64,000 nucleotides of DNA from JAIBJN01 sp963784175 (lineage in GTDB: Bacteria; Actinomycetota; Thermoleophilia; Gaiellales; Gaiellaceae): the NCBI GenBank assembly GCA_963784175.1, contig CAWAQJ010000018.1:434001-498000 (forward strand), read 5' to 3'. This document shows, in pieces, positions 22,675 through 31,207 of the stretch (positions within the stretch are counted from its first letter, which is position 1; each line of letters starts with the position of its first letter). Position numbers and translations under genes: made by a program. The notes under the pieces are model-generated. The model was not told where the DNA came from, ran no database searches, and worked only from the letters and a program-made list of their open reading frames with translations.

Positions 22675-24117
22675 GTGGCACGGCCCCGCACGACCCGCGA
22701 GCGCGAGCTGAAGCTCTCGGTTCCCCCAGGCTTCTCGCTCCCCGATCTCCCGGGCGAGCCGCTGGAGCCGCGGACGCTCACCTCCACGTACTTCGACACG
22801 CCCGACCGCGCTCTGGCACGTGCCGGCGTGACCCTCCGCAGGCGTGTCGAGAACCGGCGCGGCCGCTGGCAGCTCAAGCTCCCCGGCAAGGGCGAGCGGC
22901 TCGAGCTGGAGTCGCCGGGCACCTCGACGAACCCGCCGGCGAACCTCGCCGACCTGCTCGTCGGCATCCTGCGCGGCCGCAGCCTCGAGCGCACCGCCGT
23001 TCTGCGCACGCGGCGGGCGGGGATCCGCGCCCACGAGGACGGGCGCCCGGTCGCCGACGTGACCATCGACCGCTTTGCGGTCCTCGACGGCCGGCGCGTC
23101 CGGGAATCGTTCGTCGAGATCGAGGTCGAGGCGCTCGACGGAGGCGCCGACGCGCTCCCCGGCCTCGGCCGCGTGCTCGCGGACGCGGGCGCGAGGCCGA
23201 CCGACGGACGGCCGAAGGCCTTCCAGGCGATGGGCTTCTTCCCGGCCGACCAGGCGCCGCCTCCACGCTGGGCGCCTGCGCTGGACCACGTCCGCATCGC
23301 ACTGGCGCGTCAGCTCGCCGAGCTGCTCGCGCACGATCCGGGAACGCGCTTCGGCGAGGATCCGGAGGAGCTCCACCAGCTCCGGGTCGCGACACGCCGC
23401 CTCCGCGCCATCCTGCGCGCCGCCCGCGACCTGCTCGACCCGGCGTGGAGCGAGCCCCTCCGCGCCGAGCTGTCCTGGCTGGGCTCGGCACTCGGCCCGG
23501 TCCGCGACCTCGACGTCCTCATCGAACGGCTGCGCGGGGAGATCGAAGAGCTCGAACCGACCGAGCGCCGCGCCGCCGGGCGCTTCCTCCAGTTGCTCGA
23601 GGCCGACAGAGACATGGCGCGGCAGGCGATGCTCGAGGCGATGTCGGAGCCGCGCTACAACGAGCTCCTCGACCGCCTGGAGGCCGCCGCGGCCGCGCCG
23701 CGGGCGCGCGAGGCAGACGTGTCGCTCGCGGACATCGCGGCGGCGGAGTTCAGAAAGCTGCGCAAGGCGGTGAAGACGATGCCGCCCGACCCCCTCGACG
23801 ACGAGCTGCACGCGGTCCGGATCCGCGGCAAGCGGGCGCGCTACGCCGCAGAGCTGGCCGAGGGAGCGGTCGGCAAGCCCGCGCGGAAGTTCGTGGAGGA
23901 CGCGAAACGTTTTCAGGACGTGGTCGGCGAGCATCAGGATGCCGTGGTCGCCGAGGAGCGCATCAGAGACCTCCTGGGCCGGACGGGCAGCCCTCAGGCA
24001 CACCTGGCCGGCGGCAGGCTGATCGAGCGTGAGCGCGTCAGGCGCCGCGAGGCCCGAGCGGCCTTCCCGGACGCCTGGGACGCGGTCGAGAAGAGCGGGA
24101 AGAAGGCCTGGAGCTGA
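22675..24117 (+). CDS. CYTH-CHAD domain protein (polyphosphate-associated)
   Basis: 480 residues from GTG. N-terminal CYTH domain (about 1-195): ERELKLSVPPGF has the diagnostic ExExK-like start, followed by TYFDTPDRALARAGVTLRRR, WQLKLPGKG and SFVEIEVEAL, the triphosphate-tunnel fold. C-terminal CHAD domain (about 205-470): EELHQLRVATRRLRAIL and RIRGKRARYAAELAEG carry the conserved His and Arg residues that bind polyphosphate. CYTH-CHAD proteins hydrolyse triphosphate or bind polyP granules. Ppx and Ppk1 lie 2-5 kb downstream, which supports a polyP role. Confidence 0.92.
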   Translation: MARPRTTRERELKLSVPPGFSLPDLPGEPLEPRTLTSTYFDTPDRALARAGVTLRRRVENRRGRWQLKLPGKGERLELESPGTSTNPPANLADLLVGILRGRSLERTAVLRTRRAGIRAHEDGRPVADVTIDRFAVLDGRRVRESFVEIEVEALDGGADALPGLGRVLADAGARPTDGRPKAFQAMGFFPADQAPPPRWAPALDHVRIALARQLAELLAHDPGTRFGEDPEELHQLRVATRRLRAILRAARDLLDPAWSEPLRAELSWLGSALGPVRDLDVLIERLRGEIEELEPTERRAAGRFLQLLEADRDMARQAMLEAMSEPRYNELLDRLEAAAAAPRAREADVSLADIAAAEFRKLRKAVKTMPPDPLDDELHAVRIRGKRARYAAELAEGAVGKPARKFVEDAKRFQDVVGEHQDAVVAEERIRDLLGRTGSPQAHLAGGRLIERERVRRREARAAFPDAWDAVEKSGKKAWS

Positions 24118-24128
24118 GCGCGAGCACC

Positions 24129-24524
24129 GTGCAGGCGGCCGGCGGCGTCGTGTACCGGCGCAACGGCGATGGGGCCCTCGAGGTCCTCCTCGTGCACCGG
24201 CCGCGCTATGACGACTGGACGCTGCCGAAGGGCAAGCTGCACCGCGGCGAGAGCCACGAGGAGGGCGCGCTCCGCGAGGTCGAGGAGGAAACCGGGCTCC
24301 GGTGCGAGCTCGAGCGCGAGCTGCCCTCGAGCCACTACCGGGATGCGAAGGGCCGGCCGAAGGTCGTCCGCTACTGGGCGATGCGGCCCCTCGAGGGAAC
24401 CTTCCGGCCGCACGAGGAGGTCGACGAGGCCCGCTGGCTGCCGCTCGAGACTGCCGACGCCGAGCTGAGCTACGAGCGCGACCAGGAGATCCTGAGCGCA
24501 TTCGCCGAGGGCGAGTCGCGATGA
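24129..24524 (+). CDS. Nudix hydrolase
   Basis: 131 residues from GTG. The Nudix box GKLHRGESHEEGALREVEEE then TGL (about residues 38-60) is complete. The protein, QAAGGVVYRRNGDGALEVLL to VRYWAMRPLEG, is close to the N-terminal half of mycobacterial MutT1, which hydrolyses 8-oxo-GTP and diadenosine polyphosphates. The stop overlaps the SixA-like gene as ATGA. In mycobacteria both domains form one protein and the gene lies next to ppk1, so this looks like the unfused version. Confidence 0.9.
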   Translation: MQAAGGVVYRRNGDGALEVLLVHRPRYDDWTLPKGKLHRGESHEEGALREVEEETGLRCELERELPSSHYRDAKGRPKVVRYWAMRPLEGTFRPHEEVDEARWLPLETADAELSYERDQEILSAFAEGESR

Positions 24525-24955
24525 CGGTGCTCCTGGTGCGCCACGCGACCGCCGGCCATCGCGTCGAAGGGACGGACGACCAGGACGACCAGCTGCGACC
24601 GCTCGACGACCGAGGGCGGCGCCAGGCCGAAGGGCTTGTCGATGCGCTCGCGGACTACGACATCCGGCATGTGCTGACGAGCCCGGCCGTCCGCTGCCGG
24701 CAGACCGTCGAGCCGCTCGCGGGCTCCCTCGGACTACCCGTCGTGGAGCGGCAGGAGCTCGCCGAGGGCTCGACCGTCGAGGACGTGCTCGGCCTCGTCA
24801 GCTCGCTCAACGGCGAGACGGCCGTCCTTTGCACCCATGGAGACGTCGTGGGCGAGCTCCTCGGCGAGGAGAGCAAGAAGGGCTCGACCTGGGTGCTCGA
24901 CGTGGGCACGGACGGCTTACTCGAGCGACGGGACCACATCGCCGCCCCGGCGTAG
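24521..24955 (+). CDS. SixA-like histidine phosphatase
   Basis: 144 residues. The RHG catalytic motif is seen as LLVRHATAG (residues 4-12), with the second-site RCRQTVEPL after LTSPAV and the catalytic late His in VLCTHGDV. This short form fits SixA/MutT1 C-terminal domains. The ATG overlaps the Nudix stop by 4 nt, suggesting that the two proteins act in one pathway of nucleotide or polyphosphate clean-up (inference). Confidence 0.88.
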   Translation: MTVLLVRHATAGHRVEGTDDQDDQLRPLDDRGRRQAEGLVDALADYDIRHVLTSPAVRCRQTVEPLAGSLGLPVVERQELAEGSTVEDVLGLVSSLNGETAVLCTHGDVVGELLGEESKKGSTWVLDVGTDGLLERRDHIAAPA

Positions 24956-25013
24956 GGCCGGATCGGCCGCGAGCTTGCCCAGCTCACCGAGATCTGGCAC
25001 AAATCTGTCCGCG

Positions 25014-25781
25014 TTGTCCGTAGTCCGCGTGATCCTTCTTCCCGGGATCGTGCTCCCGGCCGAGCTCGCGTACGGCGGCCTGATCGCCGCGCTGGGCTCC
25101 GACTTCGAGGCGGTCGCGAAGGATCTGGAGGTCTACAGAGCGCCGGAGCCTCCGGACGACTACGGTCTCGAGCTCGAGGTTGAGGGCGTCCTGCGCGAGG
25201 CGGATGGACGCGGGTGGGATCGGTTCCACCTCGTCGGGTACTCGGGCGGCGGTGCGGCCGCGCTCGCCTTCGCGGCGGCCCAGCCGAAGCGGCTGGCGAG
25301 CCTCGCACTGCTCGACCCGGCCTGGGCCGGGACCTGGGATCTCAGCCCCGCGGAGCAGGCGGCATCGGTCGAGCTCGACCGGCTCGCCGGGCTCCCGGAC
25401 GACCAGCTGATGCCGGGTTTTGTGCGTTTCAACCTGAGGCCCGGCGTGGCGGTCCCGTCACCCCCTCCCGGCGATCCTCCACCCTGGATGGCGACAAGGC
25501 CGGCGGGGATCCGCGCCATCCTCCGAGCGTTCCGGCGAGGCTCCATCGACCGCGAAGCCCTGTCCGCCTTCGATCGCCCGGTCTACCTCGCCCTGGGCGC
25601 CCTCAGCAACCCGGATCAGTACGCGGAGATCGCGAACCGACTGGGCAGGGTCTTCACCAGCTTCGAGCTCGAGGTGTTCGACGAGCGTCATCACTTCGAC
25701 CCGCCCCACCGGGCCGAGCCCGAGCGCCTTGCGCGCTCCCTCGAATCACTCTGGCGATCCGCGGAGGCGCAGCGGGACTAG
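25014..25781 (+). CDS. alpha/beta hydrolase
   Basis: About 255 residues from TTG at 25014 (GTG at 25029 is equally possible). Pattern: VILLPGIVLPAELAYGG (oxyanion strand), FHLVGYSGGGAAALAFA with the nucleophile Ser in GYSGG, ALLDPAWAG and a late DERHHFDPPH supplying the His. Substrate unknown. Same strand as the polyP genes upstream but separated by 58 bp, so it may have its own promoter. Confidence 0.8.
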   Translation: MSVVRVILLPGIVLPAELAYGGLIAALGSDFEAVAKDLEVYRAPEPPDDYGLELEVEGVLREADGRGWDRFHLVGYSGGGAAALAFAAAQPKRLASLALLDPAWAGTWDLSPAEQAASVELDRLAGLPDDQLMPGFVRFNLRPGVAVPSPPPGDPPPWMATRPAGIRAILRAFRRGSIDREALSAFDRPVYLALGALSNPDQYAEIANRLGRVFTSFELEVFDERHHFDPPHRAEPERLARSLESLWRSAEAQRD

Positions 25782-26053
25782 GCGGCCTGCCGCGGCCCGG
25801 CGAGGAGGCCGCCCGAGCGCAGGGCGATCCTGCGCTCCAGCAGGCTCACCTCCTGCACCTGGTCGACCGGCACGTGGACGAGCCAGTTGCCGAGGAGCCC
25901 TGCGCGCACGGCGAGGAGCCTCGGCTCCCCGGTCTCCCCGTCGAAGCGGACGCTTTCGACGACGCCGATCCGCGCCGCCGGGCCGTAGACGCCGAAGCCC
26001 TCGCAGCACGCGAGCCCGGCACGCCGGCCGTCTCTCTTCTCTCTGGTCTCCAT
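25778..26053 (-). CDS. PRC-barrel-like small protein
   Basis: 91 residues. GFGVYGPAARIGVVESVRFD, EPRLLAVRAGLLGNWLVHVP and DQVQEVSLLERRIAL have the rhythm of a PRC-barrel beta domain; the start has two adjacent cysteines (LACCEG). Function unknown. Three 11-nt-spaced TCACC-like repeats on its own strand lie 35-63 bp upstream, so it may belong to the phosphate regulon. Confidence 0.6.
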   Translation of the reverse strand: METREKRDGRRAGLACCEGFGVYGPAARIGVVESVRFDGETGEPRLLAVRAGLLGNWLVHVPVDQVQEVSLLERRIALRSGGLLAGPRQAA

Positions 26054-26087
26054 GACCTCAATCGTGCCGCGTGGTCCGCGGGCCGTG

Positions 26088-26116
26088 GGTGACGGGGCCG
26101 TGAAGAAGCGGTTACG
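26088..26116 (-). promoter_or_regulatory. weak PHO box upstream of the PRC-like gene
   Basis: On the + strand heptamers GGTGACG (26088), CGTGAAG (26099) and GGTTACG (26110) are spaced exactly 11 nt; on the gene's strand they read as the TTCACC-type direct repeats of PhoP/PhoB sites. The box overlaps the end of ppx and lies before the PRC-like gene that starts at 26053. Two units deviate from consensus. Confidence 0.35.
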
Positions 26117-26996
26117 CGGCCGAAGCCGCGAGGTCGGTAAGGAGCGCGAGCGCCGCGCCCTCCCTGAGACCGGCGCGTGACACCTGGATGGGCACCCCCA
26201 GGCGTTCGTGGAGCGCCGCGAGGATGATCACGCCCGCAGCCAGCGTCCGCGCGCGCCGCTCGTGGAGCCCGAACGTCTTCGCCGTCTTCGCCGCGGGACG
26301 CTTGCTGAGGATCCTCAGCGCCGCGTCGAACTCCTCGTCGTCGAGCTCCTTGCCGACCAGCTTGCGCAGCGCACGGGCAGTCCCGCCCGCAGCGAGTGCC
26401 GTCTGTGGCAGCGGCGGGGCGAAGCCGTGCAGGTGCCGCTCCACCTCGTCCTTGGCCGCCGCAAGCGCGCGCTTGCCCGGCGGATCGTCCGCGAGGAAGC
26501 GCGCCGTCAGGCGCACGGCGCCGATGTCGAGCGACCGCGACCACGCCGGCCCGCCGTCGGTCGTCCCGACGACGGCCTCGGTCGAGCCGCCCCCGACGTC
26601 GACGACGGCGATGCTCCCGGCGGACAGTCCAGCAGCGGCGACGGCGCCGGTGAACGCAAGCTCACCCTCTTCGTCCGCCGAGAGGACGCGCACCGGCGCG
26701 CCTCCGGCCGCCAGGAGCGCGCGCACGAGCTCGTCGCCGTTGGCGCCCTGGCGACCCGGCGCGGTGACGATCACCTCGACCGCCGCTGCGCTGAGGACGC
26801 GCGCGGTGTGGACGAAGCCCGCGACGCACTCGGCGGCCTCGTCGATGCGCGCCGCGGAGAGGCGCCCGTCCCGCTCGACGTCCTCGCCAAGGAACAGGTG
26901 CTCGCGACCCTCCTCCAGCGAGACGAGGCCGGACCCGTCATGGCGGGCCACCAGAAGGCGGACGGTATTCGAGCCTACGTCGACGACGGCAACGTT
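26112..26996 (-). CDS. ppx: Ppx/GppA family exopolyphosphatase, short form
   Basis: About 294 residues from GTG at 26996 (a TTG 21 nt upstream is an alternative). Actin-like ATPase fold: VNVAVVDVGSNTVRLLVAR (phosphate-1 loop), VIVTAPGRQ, EGELAFTGAVAA, then IAVVDVGGGSTEAVVG (phosphate-2), SLDIGAVRLT and LAAGGTARALRKL. It hydrolyses polyphosphate or pppGpp. It lacks the C-terminal HD region of long Ppx, as in actinobacterial Ppx1. Located directly downstream of ppk1 on the same strand (46-bp gap), a classic pairing of polyP synthesis and breakdown. Confidence 0.92.
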   Translation of the reverse strand, partial: NVAVVDVGSNTVRLLVARHDGSGLVSLEEGREHLFLGEDVERDGRLSAARIDEAAECVAGFVHTARVLSAAAVEVIVTAPGRQGANGDELVRALLAAGGAPVRVLSADEEGELAFTGAVAAAGLSAGSIAVVDVGGGSTEAVVGTTDGGPAWSRSLDIGAVRLTARFLADDPPGKRALAAAKDEVERHLHGFAPPLPQTALAAGGTARALRKLVGKELDDEEFDAALRILSKRPAAKTAKTFGLHERRARTLAAGVIILAALHERLGVPIQVSRAGLREGAALALLTDLAASAA

Positions 26997-27042
26997 CACA
27001 GCGTCGTCATTCTCCAATCACCGTCGGCTGTAACCCTCCGAG

Positions 27043-29151
27043 CTAGCGCGGGCGACGGGCGACTCGGCGGCGCGCGCGGGTGTGGGCCTTGCGCATCAGC
27101 GCGTCATGACTGCCGCGCGCGTTCTGATCCTTCCTGGGCTTGACGCGCTTCCAGCCGCCGTCCGGCTGGAGCGTCCAGGCGGTGTTGTCGTCGAGGAGCA
27201 CGTCGAAGGCGCCCGCGAGCTGTGCCTGTACCTTGGCGTCCTCGACAGGCGCCGCGATCTCGATCCGATGGTCGAGGTTGCGCATCATCAGGTCGGCGCT
27301 GCCCAGGAAGGTCTTGGCCTCCTCTCCGGCCTCGAAGATGTAGAAGCGGCTGTGCTCGAGGAAGCGGCCGAGGACGCTCCGAACGCGGATCGTCTCGGAG
27401 AGCCCCGGGACGCCGGGGCGCAGCATGCAGATCGAGCGGGCGACGACGTCGATCTCGGCCCCGGCCTGCGAGGCCGAATAGAGCTCCTCGATGATCGTCG
27501 GGTCGGTGAGGGCGTTCGTCTTGAGGCGGATGCGCGCGTGCTCGCCGTTCCCGGCCGCCTTCGCGACCGTTCGGATCTCCTCGATGATCCCTCGCCGCAG
27601 GTTGAACGGCGCCACCAGGATCTTGCGGAACTGCTGCGGGCGGCCGAAGCCGGTCACGTAGTTGAAGAGGTCGGCCACGTCGGCCGCGATCTCCTCGTCG
27701 GCGGTGAAGAGGCCGAAGTCCTCGTAGATGCGCGCCGTCAGCGCGTGGTAGTTGCCCGTGCCGAGATGGACGTAGCGTCGCAGGATGTTGCCCTCGCGAC
27801 GCACGACCAGCGTCGTCTTTGCGTGGATCTTCAGGTTCGGGAACCCGTAGACGACGTGCACGCCCGCGCGCTCCATTGCCCGGGACCACTCGATGTTCCG
27901 GTGCTCGTCGAAGCGCGCCTTCAACTCGACGATGCACACCGACTGGCGGCCGTCCTCGGCCACCTCGATGAGCGCCGGGACGACGGGCGAGTCGTCGCTC
28001 GTGCGATACACGGTCGTCTTGAGACCGAGCACCGCAGGATCGCGAGCGGCTTCGCGGACGAAGCGCTCGAACGTGGTCACGAAGGAGTCGTACGGATGGT
28101 GGACCAGCACGTCGCTACGCCGGATCTCGGCGAAGAAGTCTTCTCCGCTCGTGACGGACGCGAGCCTCGCCGGCGTGCGCGGAACCCACGGCTCGTCCTT
28201 GAGGTCGGGCCGGTCGAGCGAGGCGACCTGTGAGAGGTCGGCGAGGTCGAGCGGCCCGCGAATGGGATAGACCTGGTCGTCGCCGGCGGCGAGACCGTCC
28301 ATGAGGCGCGCAAGCATCCGGTTGGAGACCGAGCCCGAGACCTCGAGCCTGACGACGTCGCCGAAGCGGCGGCGCCGGAGCTCGAGCTCGACCGCCTCGA
28401 GCAGGTCGTCGGCCTCGTCCGAGACTTCGAAGTCCGCGTCGCGCGTGACGCGAAACACGGCGCGCTCCACAACCTCCATCTGCGGGAAGAGACGCGCAAG
28501 GAAGTGGGCGATCACGGTTTCGAGCGGGACGAGCGCGCTCCGCTTCCCGACCTCGAGGAAGCGCGGCAGGCCTTCGGGGACCTTCACGCGCGCGAAGCGC
28601 TCCTCCCCGGTCTCCGGGTCGCGGACGAGCACGGCGAGGCTGTTCGAGAGGCCAGAGATGTACGGGAAGGGCTGCCCGGGCCCGACTGCGAGCGGCGTCA
28701 GCACCGGGTAGATCTCACGGTCGAACCGCTTCTCGAGCTCGACGAGCTCCTTCTCGTGGCATTCCTCGACCTGCGCGATCAGCACCCCGTGCTCGGCGAG
28801 CGCAGGCACGAGCTCACGGCCCCACAGGCGCGACTGGCGCGCCGTCAGCCCCAGCACGCGCTCACGGATCTCGGCGAGGGTCGCGGTCGGCGTGCGGCCG
28901 TCGATCGAGCGCACGGCGATCCCCGCCGCCTCCTGGCCCAGGAGGCCGGCGACGCGCACCATGAAGAACTCGTCCAGGTTGTTCGAGAAGATCGAGCAGA
29001 ACTTGACGCGCTCGAGCAGCGGGACGGCCGGATCGCTGGCAAGGTCGAGCACCCGCGCGTTGAAATCGAGCCACGACAGCTCTCGATTGAGAAGACGATC
29101 GCCGCCCCTGGGGACGGCTTCCAGCTCGGCGCGCATTGTTAGAGAGTGCAT
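27043..29151 (-). CDS. ppk1: polyphosphate kinase 1
   Basis: 702 residues. It makes polyphosphate from ATP at the membrane. Domains: N (about 1-120, NRELSWLDFNARVLDLA and FSNNLDEFFMVRVAG), head, then two phospholipase-D-like domains: PNLKIHAKTTLVVRREG holds the His that is phosphorylated, and EHSRFYIFEAGEEAKTFLGS holds the second His. The last 35 residues are basic. ppx follows in the same direction. A candidate PHO box lies 26-54 bp upstream of the ATG, so low phosphate may control it. Confidence 0.97.
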   Translation of the reverse strand: MHSLTMRAELEAVPRGGDRLLNRELSWLDFNARVLDLASDPAVPLLERVKFCSIFSNNLDEFFMVRVAGLLGQEAAGIAVRSIDGRTPTATLAEIRERVLGLTARQSRLWGRELVPALAEHGVLIAQVEECHEKELVELEKRFDREIYPVLTPLAVGPGQPFPYISGLSNSLAVLVRDPETGEERFARVKVPEGLPRFLEVGKRSALVPLETVIAHFLARLFPQMEVVERAVFRVTRDADFEVSDEADDLLEAVELELRRRRFGDVVRLEVSGSVSNRMLARLMDGLAAGDDQVYPIRGPLDLADLSQVASLDRPDLKDEPWVPRTPARLASVTSGEDFFAEIRRSDVLVHHPYDSFVTTFERFVREAARDPAVLGLKTTVYRTSDDSPVVPALIEVAEDGRQSVCIVELKARFDEHRNIEWSRAMERAGVHVVYGFPNLKIHAKTTLVVRREGNILRRYVHLGTGNYHALTARIYEDFGLFTADEEIAADVADLFNYVTGFGRPQQFRKILVAPFNLRRGIIEEIRTVAKAAGNGEHARIRLKTNALTDPTIIEELYSASQAGAEIDVVARSICMLRPGVPGLSETIRVRSVLGRFLEHSRFYIFEAGEEAKTFLGSADLMMRNLDHRIEIAAPVEDAKVQAQLAGAFDVLLDDNTAWTLQPDGGWKRVKPRKDQNARGSHDALMRKAHTRARRRVARRPR

Positions 29152-30381
29152 GATCTCGGTTCCCAGGGCCAGTCGGGGTTACGGTTTGGTGAACAAGCGG
29201 AGAAGGGGCCAGCCCTGACGGGCGAAAACAGCGCGCATCGCGCAGCGCTTGCGTGGCCGATCATCATCGCTCTGAGCGCGCTCGACGCCGCCGGCTACAG
29301 CGTCATCGCCCCGGTCCTCCCGCAGATCTCCGATGCGGCAGATGCGGGGCCGGCGGTCATGGGAGCCCTGGTGGCGACCTTCCCCGCGGGGATGCTGTTC
29401 GGGTTCGTCGCCGCCGCGCCCGGAATCGCCCGCGGCCACACCCGCGCCCTGCTGGCCGTGTCGCTCCTCGTGATCGCGGTCGGGTGCCTCGGATTCGTCG
29501 TCTCCGACGACCTGGCTGTCTACTTCGCGGCCCGAACCCTGATGGGCTTCGGGTCCGGCGGGCTCTGGATGGGCGTGACCTTCGCCTCCCTGGAGCGCAG
29601 CCCGGGCAACGAGTACGCGGGGATGAGCCGCATGCTGGCGGCCTATTCCGTCGGCAGCGTGATCGGGCCTGCGCTGGGCGCGCTCGGCGGGGTGCGGGCG
29701 CCGTTCGGCGCGTACCTCGTCCTCGTGCTCGCCTCCGTCCCGCTGGCCCTTCTGCTCCCCCTCCCGGTCGAGCGGAAGGTGTTCCTCTCCGATCGCGGAG
29801 CCCTGCGCGTGCCCGGCTTCTGGCTCTCCTGCGGCGTCGTGCTCTTCGCCGTCCTCGCCCTCGGGATCGTCGAGGGCGTTCTGCCGCTCCATTTCGACAG
29901 CCTCCTCAGCCAGGCCGAGATCGGTGCGCTGTTCGTCGGCCTGGCGTTCGTGCTGGGCGGCGGCGCGGTCGTCGCCGGACAGCTTCGTCCACGCCTCGTG
30001 GTCCCGACGGGCGTCGTCCTGACGGTGATCGGCATCTCCTGGGTCGGGATCGCCGACAGCGTGCCCGCCTGGATCGCGGCGCTCTTCGTCACAGGGGTCG
30101 GGTTCGCGTTCACCGAGACCGGGTCGGTCGGCCTCCTCTTCGAGGCGGTCGGGACCGAGCGCATCGTCACCGCGATGATCGTGTACTCGCAGATCGCGAT
30201 CGCCGGCTACCTGATCGGCCCGCTCGCGGGCGGCGGCGTCGCCGAAGGGCTGTCGTTCGCGTGGATCGGCCTCGTACCGCTCGTCGCTGCGATCGGGCTC
30301 GCGCCGCTCCTGGTCGGCCTGCGGCCTCAGGCCGCGGCCACGGAAGCCTCGACCGCCGCCGCCCGGAAGGGCACGAGGTAG
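29146..30381 (+). CDS. MFS transporter
   Basis: 411 residues with 12 predicted spans: WPIIIALSALDAAGYSVIAP, GALVATFPAGMLFGFVAAAP, RTLMGFGSGGLWMGVTFASL (motif C-like) and second-half spans such as GALFVGLAFVLGGGAVVAG. The GTG used here overlaps the ppk1 start; the first ~30 residues look unlike the family and the true start may be a rare codon near 29215. Substrate unknown. The 3' end overlaps the convergent PHP gene by 55 bp. Confidence 0.85.
   Translation: MHDLGSQGQSGLRFGEQAEKGPALTGENSAHRAALAWPIIIALSALDAAGYSVIAPVLPQISDAADAGPAVMGALVATFPAGMLFGFVAAAPGIARGHTRALLAVSLLVIAVGCLGFVVSDDLAVYFAARTLMGFGSGGLWMGVTFASLERSPGNEYAGMSRMLAAYSVGSVIGPALGALGGVRAPFGAYLVLVLASVPLALLLPLPVERKVFLSDRGALRVPGFWLSCGVVLFAVLALGIVEGVLPLHFDSLLSQAEIGALFVGLAFVLGGGAVVAGQLRPRLVVPTGVVLTVIGISWVGIADSVPAWIAALFVTGVGFAFTETGSVGLLFEAVGTERIVTAMIVYSQIAIAGYLIGPLAGGGVAEGLSFAWIGLVPLVAAIGLAPLLVGLRPQAAATEASTAAARKGTR
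29177..29205 (-). promoter_or_regulatory. candidate PHO box upstream of ppk1
   Basis: On the + strand GGTTACG (29177), GGTGAAC (29188) and GGAGAAG (29199) step by exactly 11 nt. GGTGAAC equals the inverse of GTTCACC, the PhoP half-site known from Streptomyces. The orientation fits ppk1, whose ATG is at 29151. The middle unit is perfect, the outer two are weaker. Confidence 0.45.
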
Positions 30382-31067
30382 GTCGCACGGTTCGAGCGCA
30401 GGTAGGAGACGAGCGCCCGCTCCTCCGGCTCGCAGGGAACGAGGGTCTTCCAGGAGGTGAGGTGCTCGGCTCGGTGGACGTCGCCGCCCGCGACGGCGGG
30501 GAGCTCGCCGGTCGCGGCCCAGCCGTAGACGTCCGCCTGGTTGAAGAGCTCCACACGGTGCAGGAGCGGGGAGAGCGTGTCCCACTCGCGCCAGAAGCGC
30601 CGCGTCGTCCGCGCGGGGTTCGGGTCGCCCTCCGGCCCGTGTGGGTGCGCGGCGATCAGCGCTGCGCCGGCCTCGCGCGCGGCCATGAGCGCGCCGACGA
30701 GCCCCAGGTCGGGCGTGACGAACTGCCTGAGCCCAATGGCCAGCGCGTGGGCGGAGAGGTCGGGCTCCCGGTGGTTGTGCGTCAACTCGAGGCCGGGGAC
30801 GACGAGCATCCCGTAGAGCGCCCGTGCCCGCTCCGCCTCGACATCGATGGCCGCGAGGTACTCGTGGAAGTTCGCCTCGTGGACGCAGGTCTCGGGCACC
30901 CGCCAGGGATCCGCGCTGCGGAGGACGTGGTCGGTGACGCAGAGAACGTCGAAGCCCGCACGGCCGTAGAGGTCGACGAGCTCCCGCAGCGTGAGCTCGC
31001 CGTCGCTCCAGGTCGTGTGCGCGTGCAACTCGCAGAGGAGCGTGCGCGTTCCGTTCCCCTGACCCAT
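30327..31067 (-). CDS. PHP domain metal-dependent phosphoesterase
   Basis: 246 residues. All PHP metal motifs are seen: ELHAHTTWSDGELT (HxH, residues ~13-15), VTDHV, PGLELTHN, AAHPHGPEG and AVAGGDVH. Members cleave phosphoesters such as 3'-phosphoadenosine phosphate, histidinol phosphate or nucleic-acid ends. Since the his cluster already lacks a visible HolPase gene in the window, this PHP protein is one candidate for histidinol-phosphate phosphatase, but only as a guess. ATG start. Confidence 0.88.
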   Translation of the reverse strand: MGQGNGTRTLLCELHAHTTWSDGELTLRELVDLYGRAGFDVLCVTDHVLRSADPWRVPETCVHEANFHEYLAAIDVEAERARALYGMLVVPGLELTHNHREPDLSAHALAIGLRQFVTPDLGLVGALMAAREAGAALIAAHPHGPEGDPNPARTTRRFWREWDTLSPLLHRVELFNQADVYGWAATGELPAVAGGDVHRAEHLTSWKTLVPCEPEERALVSYLRSNRATYLVPFRAAAVEASVAAA

Positions 31068-31126
31068 GAACAGAGTGTCTTGCCGTGGCGCCCCCGCGTG
31101 GGCAACGGACTGGTGAATGTCGTGGG

Positions 31127-31165
31127 AAAAGGCAGCAGCCCGCCGTGAGGGAGGCGGGCTGCTGC
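31127..31165 (-). terminator. intrinsic terminator of the phoX gene
   Basis: A 13-bp perfect stem (31132-31144 with 31153-31165, arms GCAGCAGCCCGCC and its complement) with an 8-nt loop, followed on the leftward strand by TTTTCC. It lies 43 bp after the phoX stop and separates it from the PHP gene start. Best intrinsic terminator in the window. Confidence 0.8.
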
Positions 31166-31207
31166 TGGTGACGGGCGGGCGAGGCCCTGCGGAGAAGAGG
31201 GGTTAGC

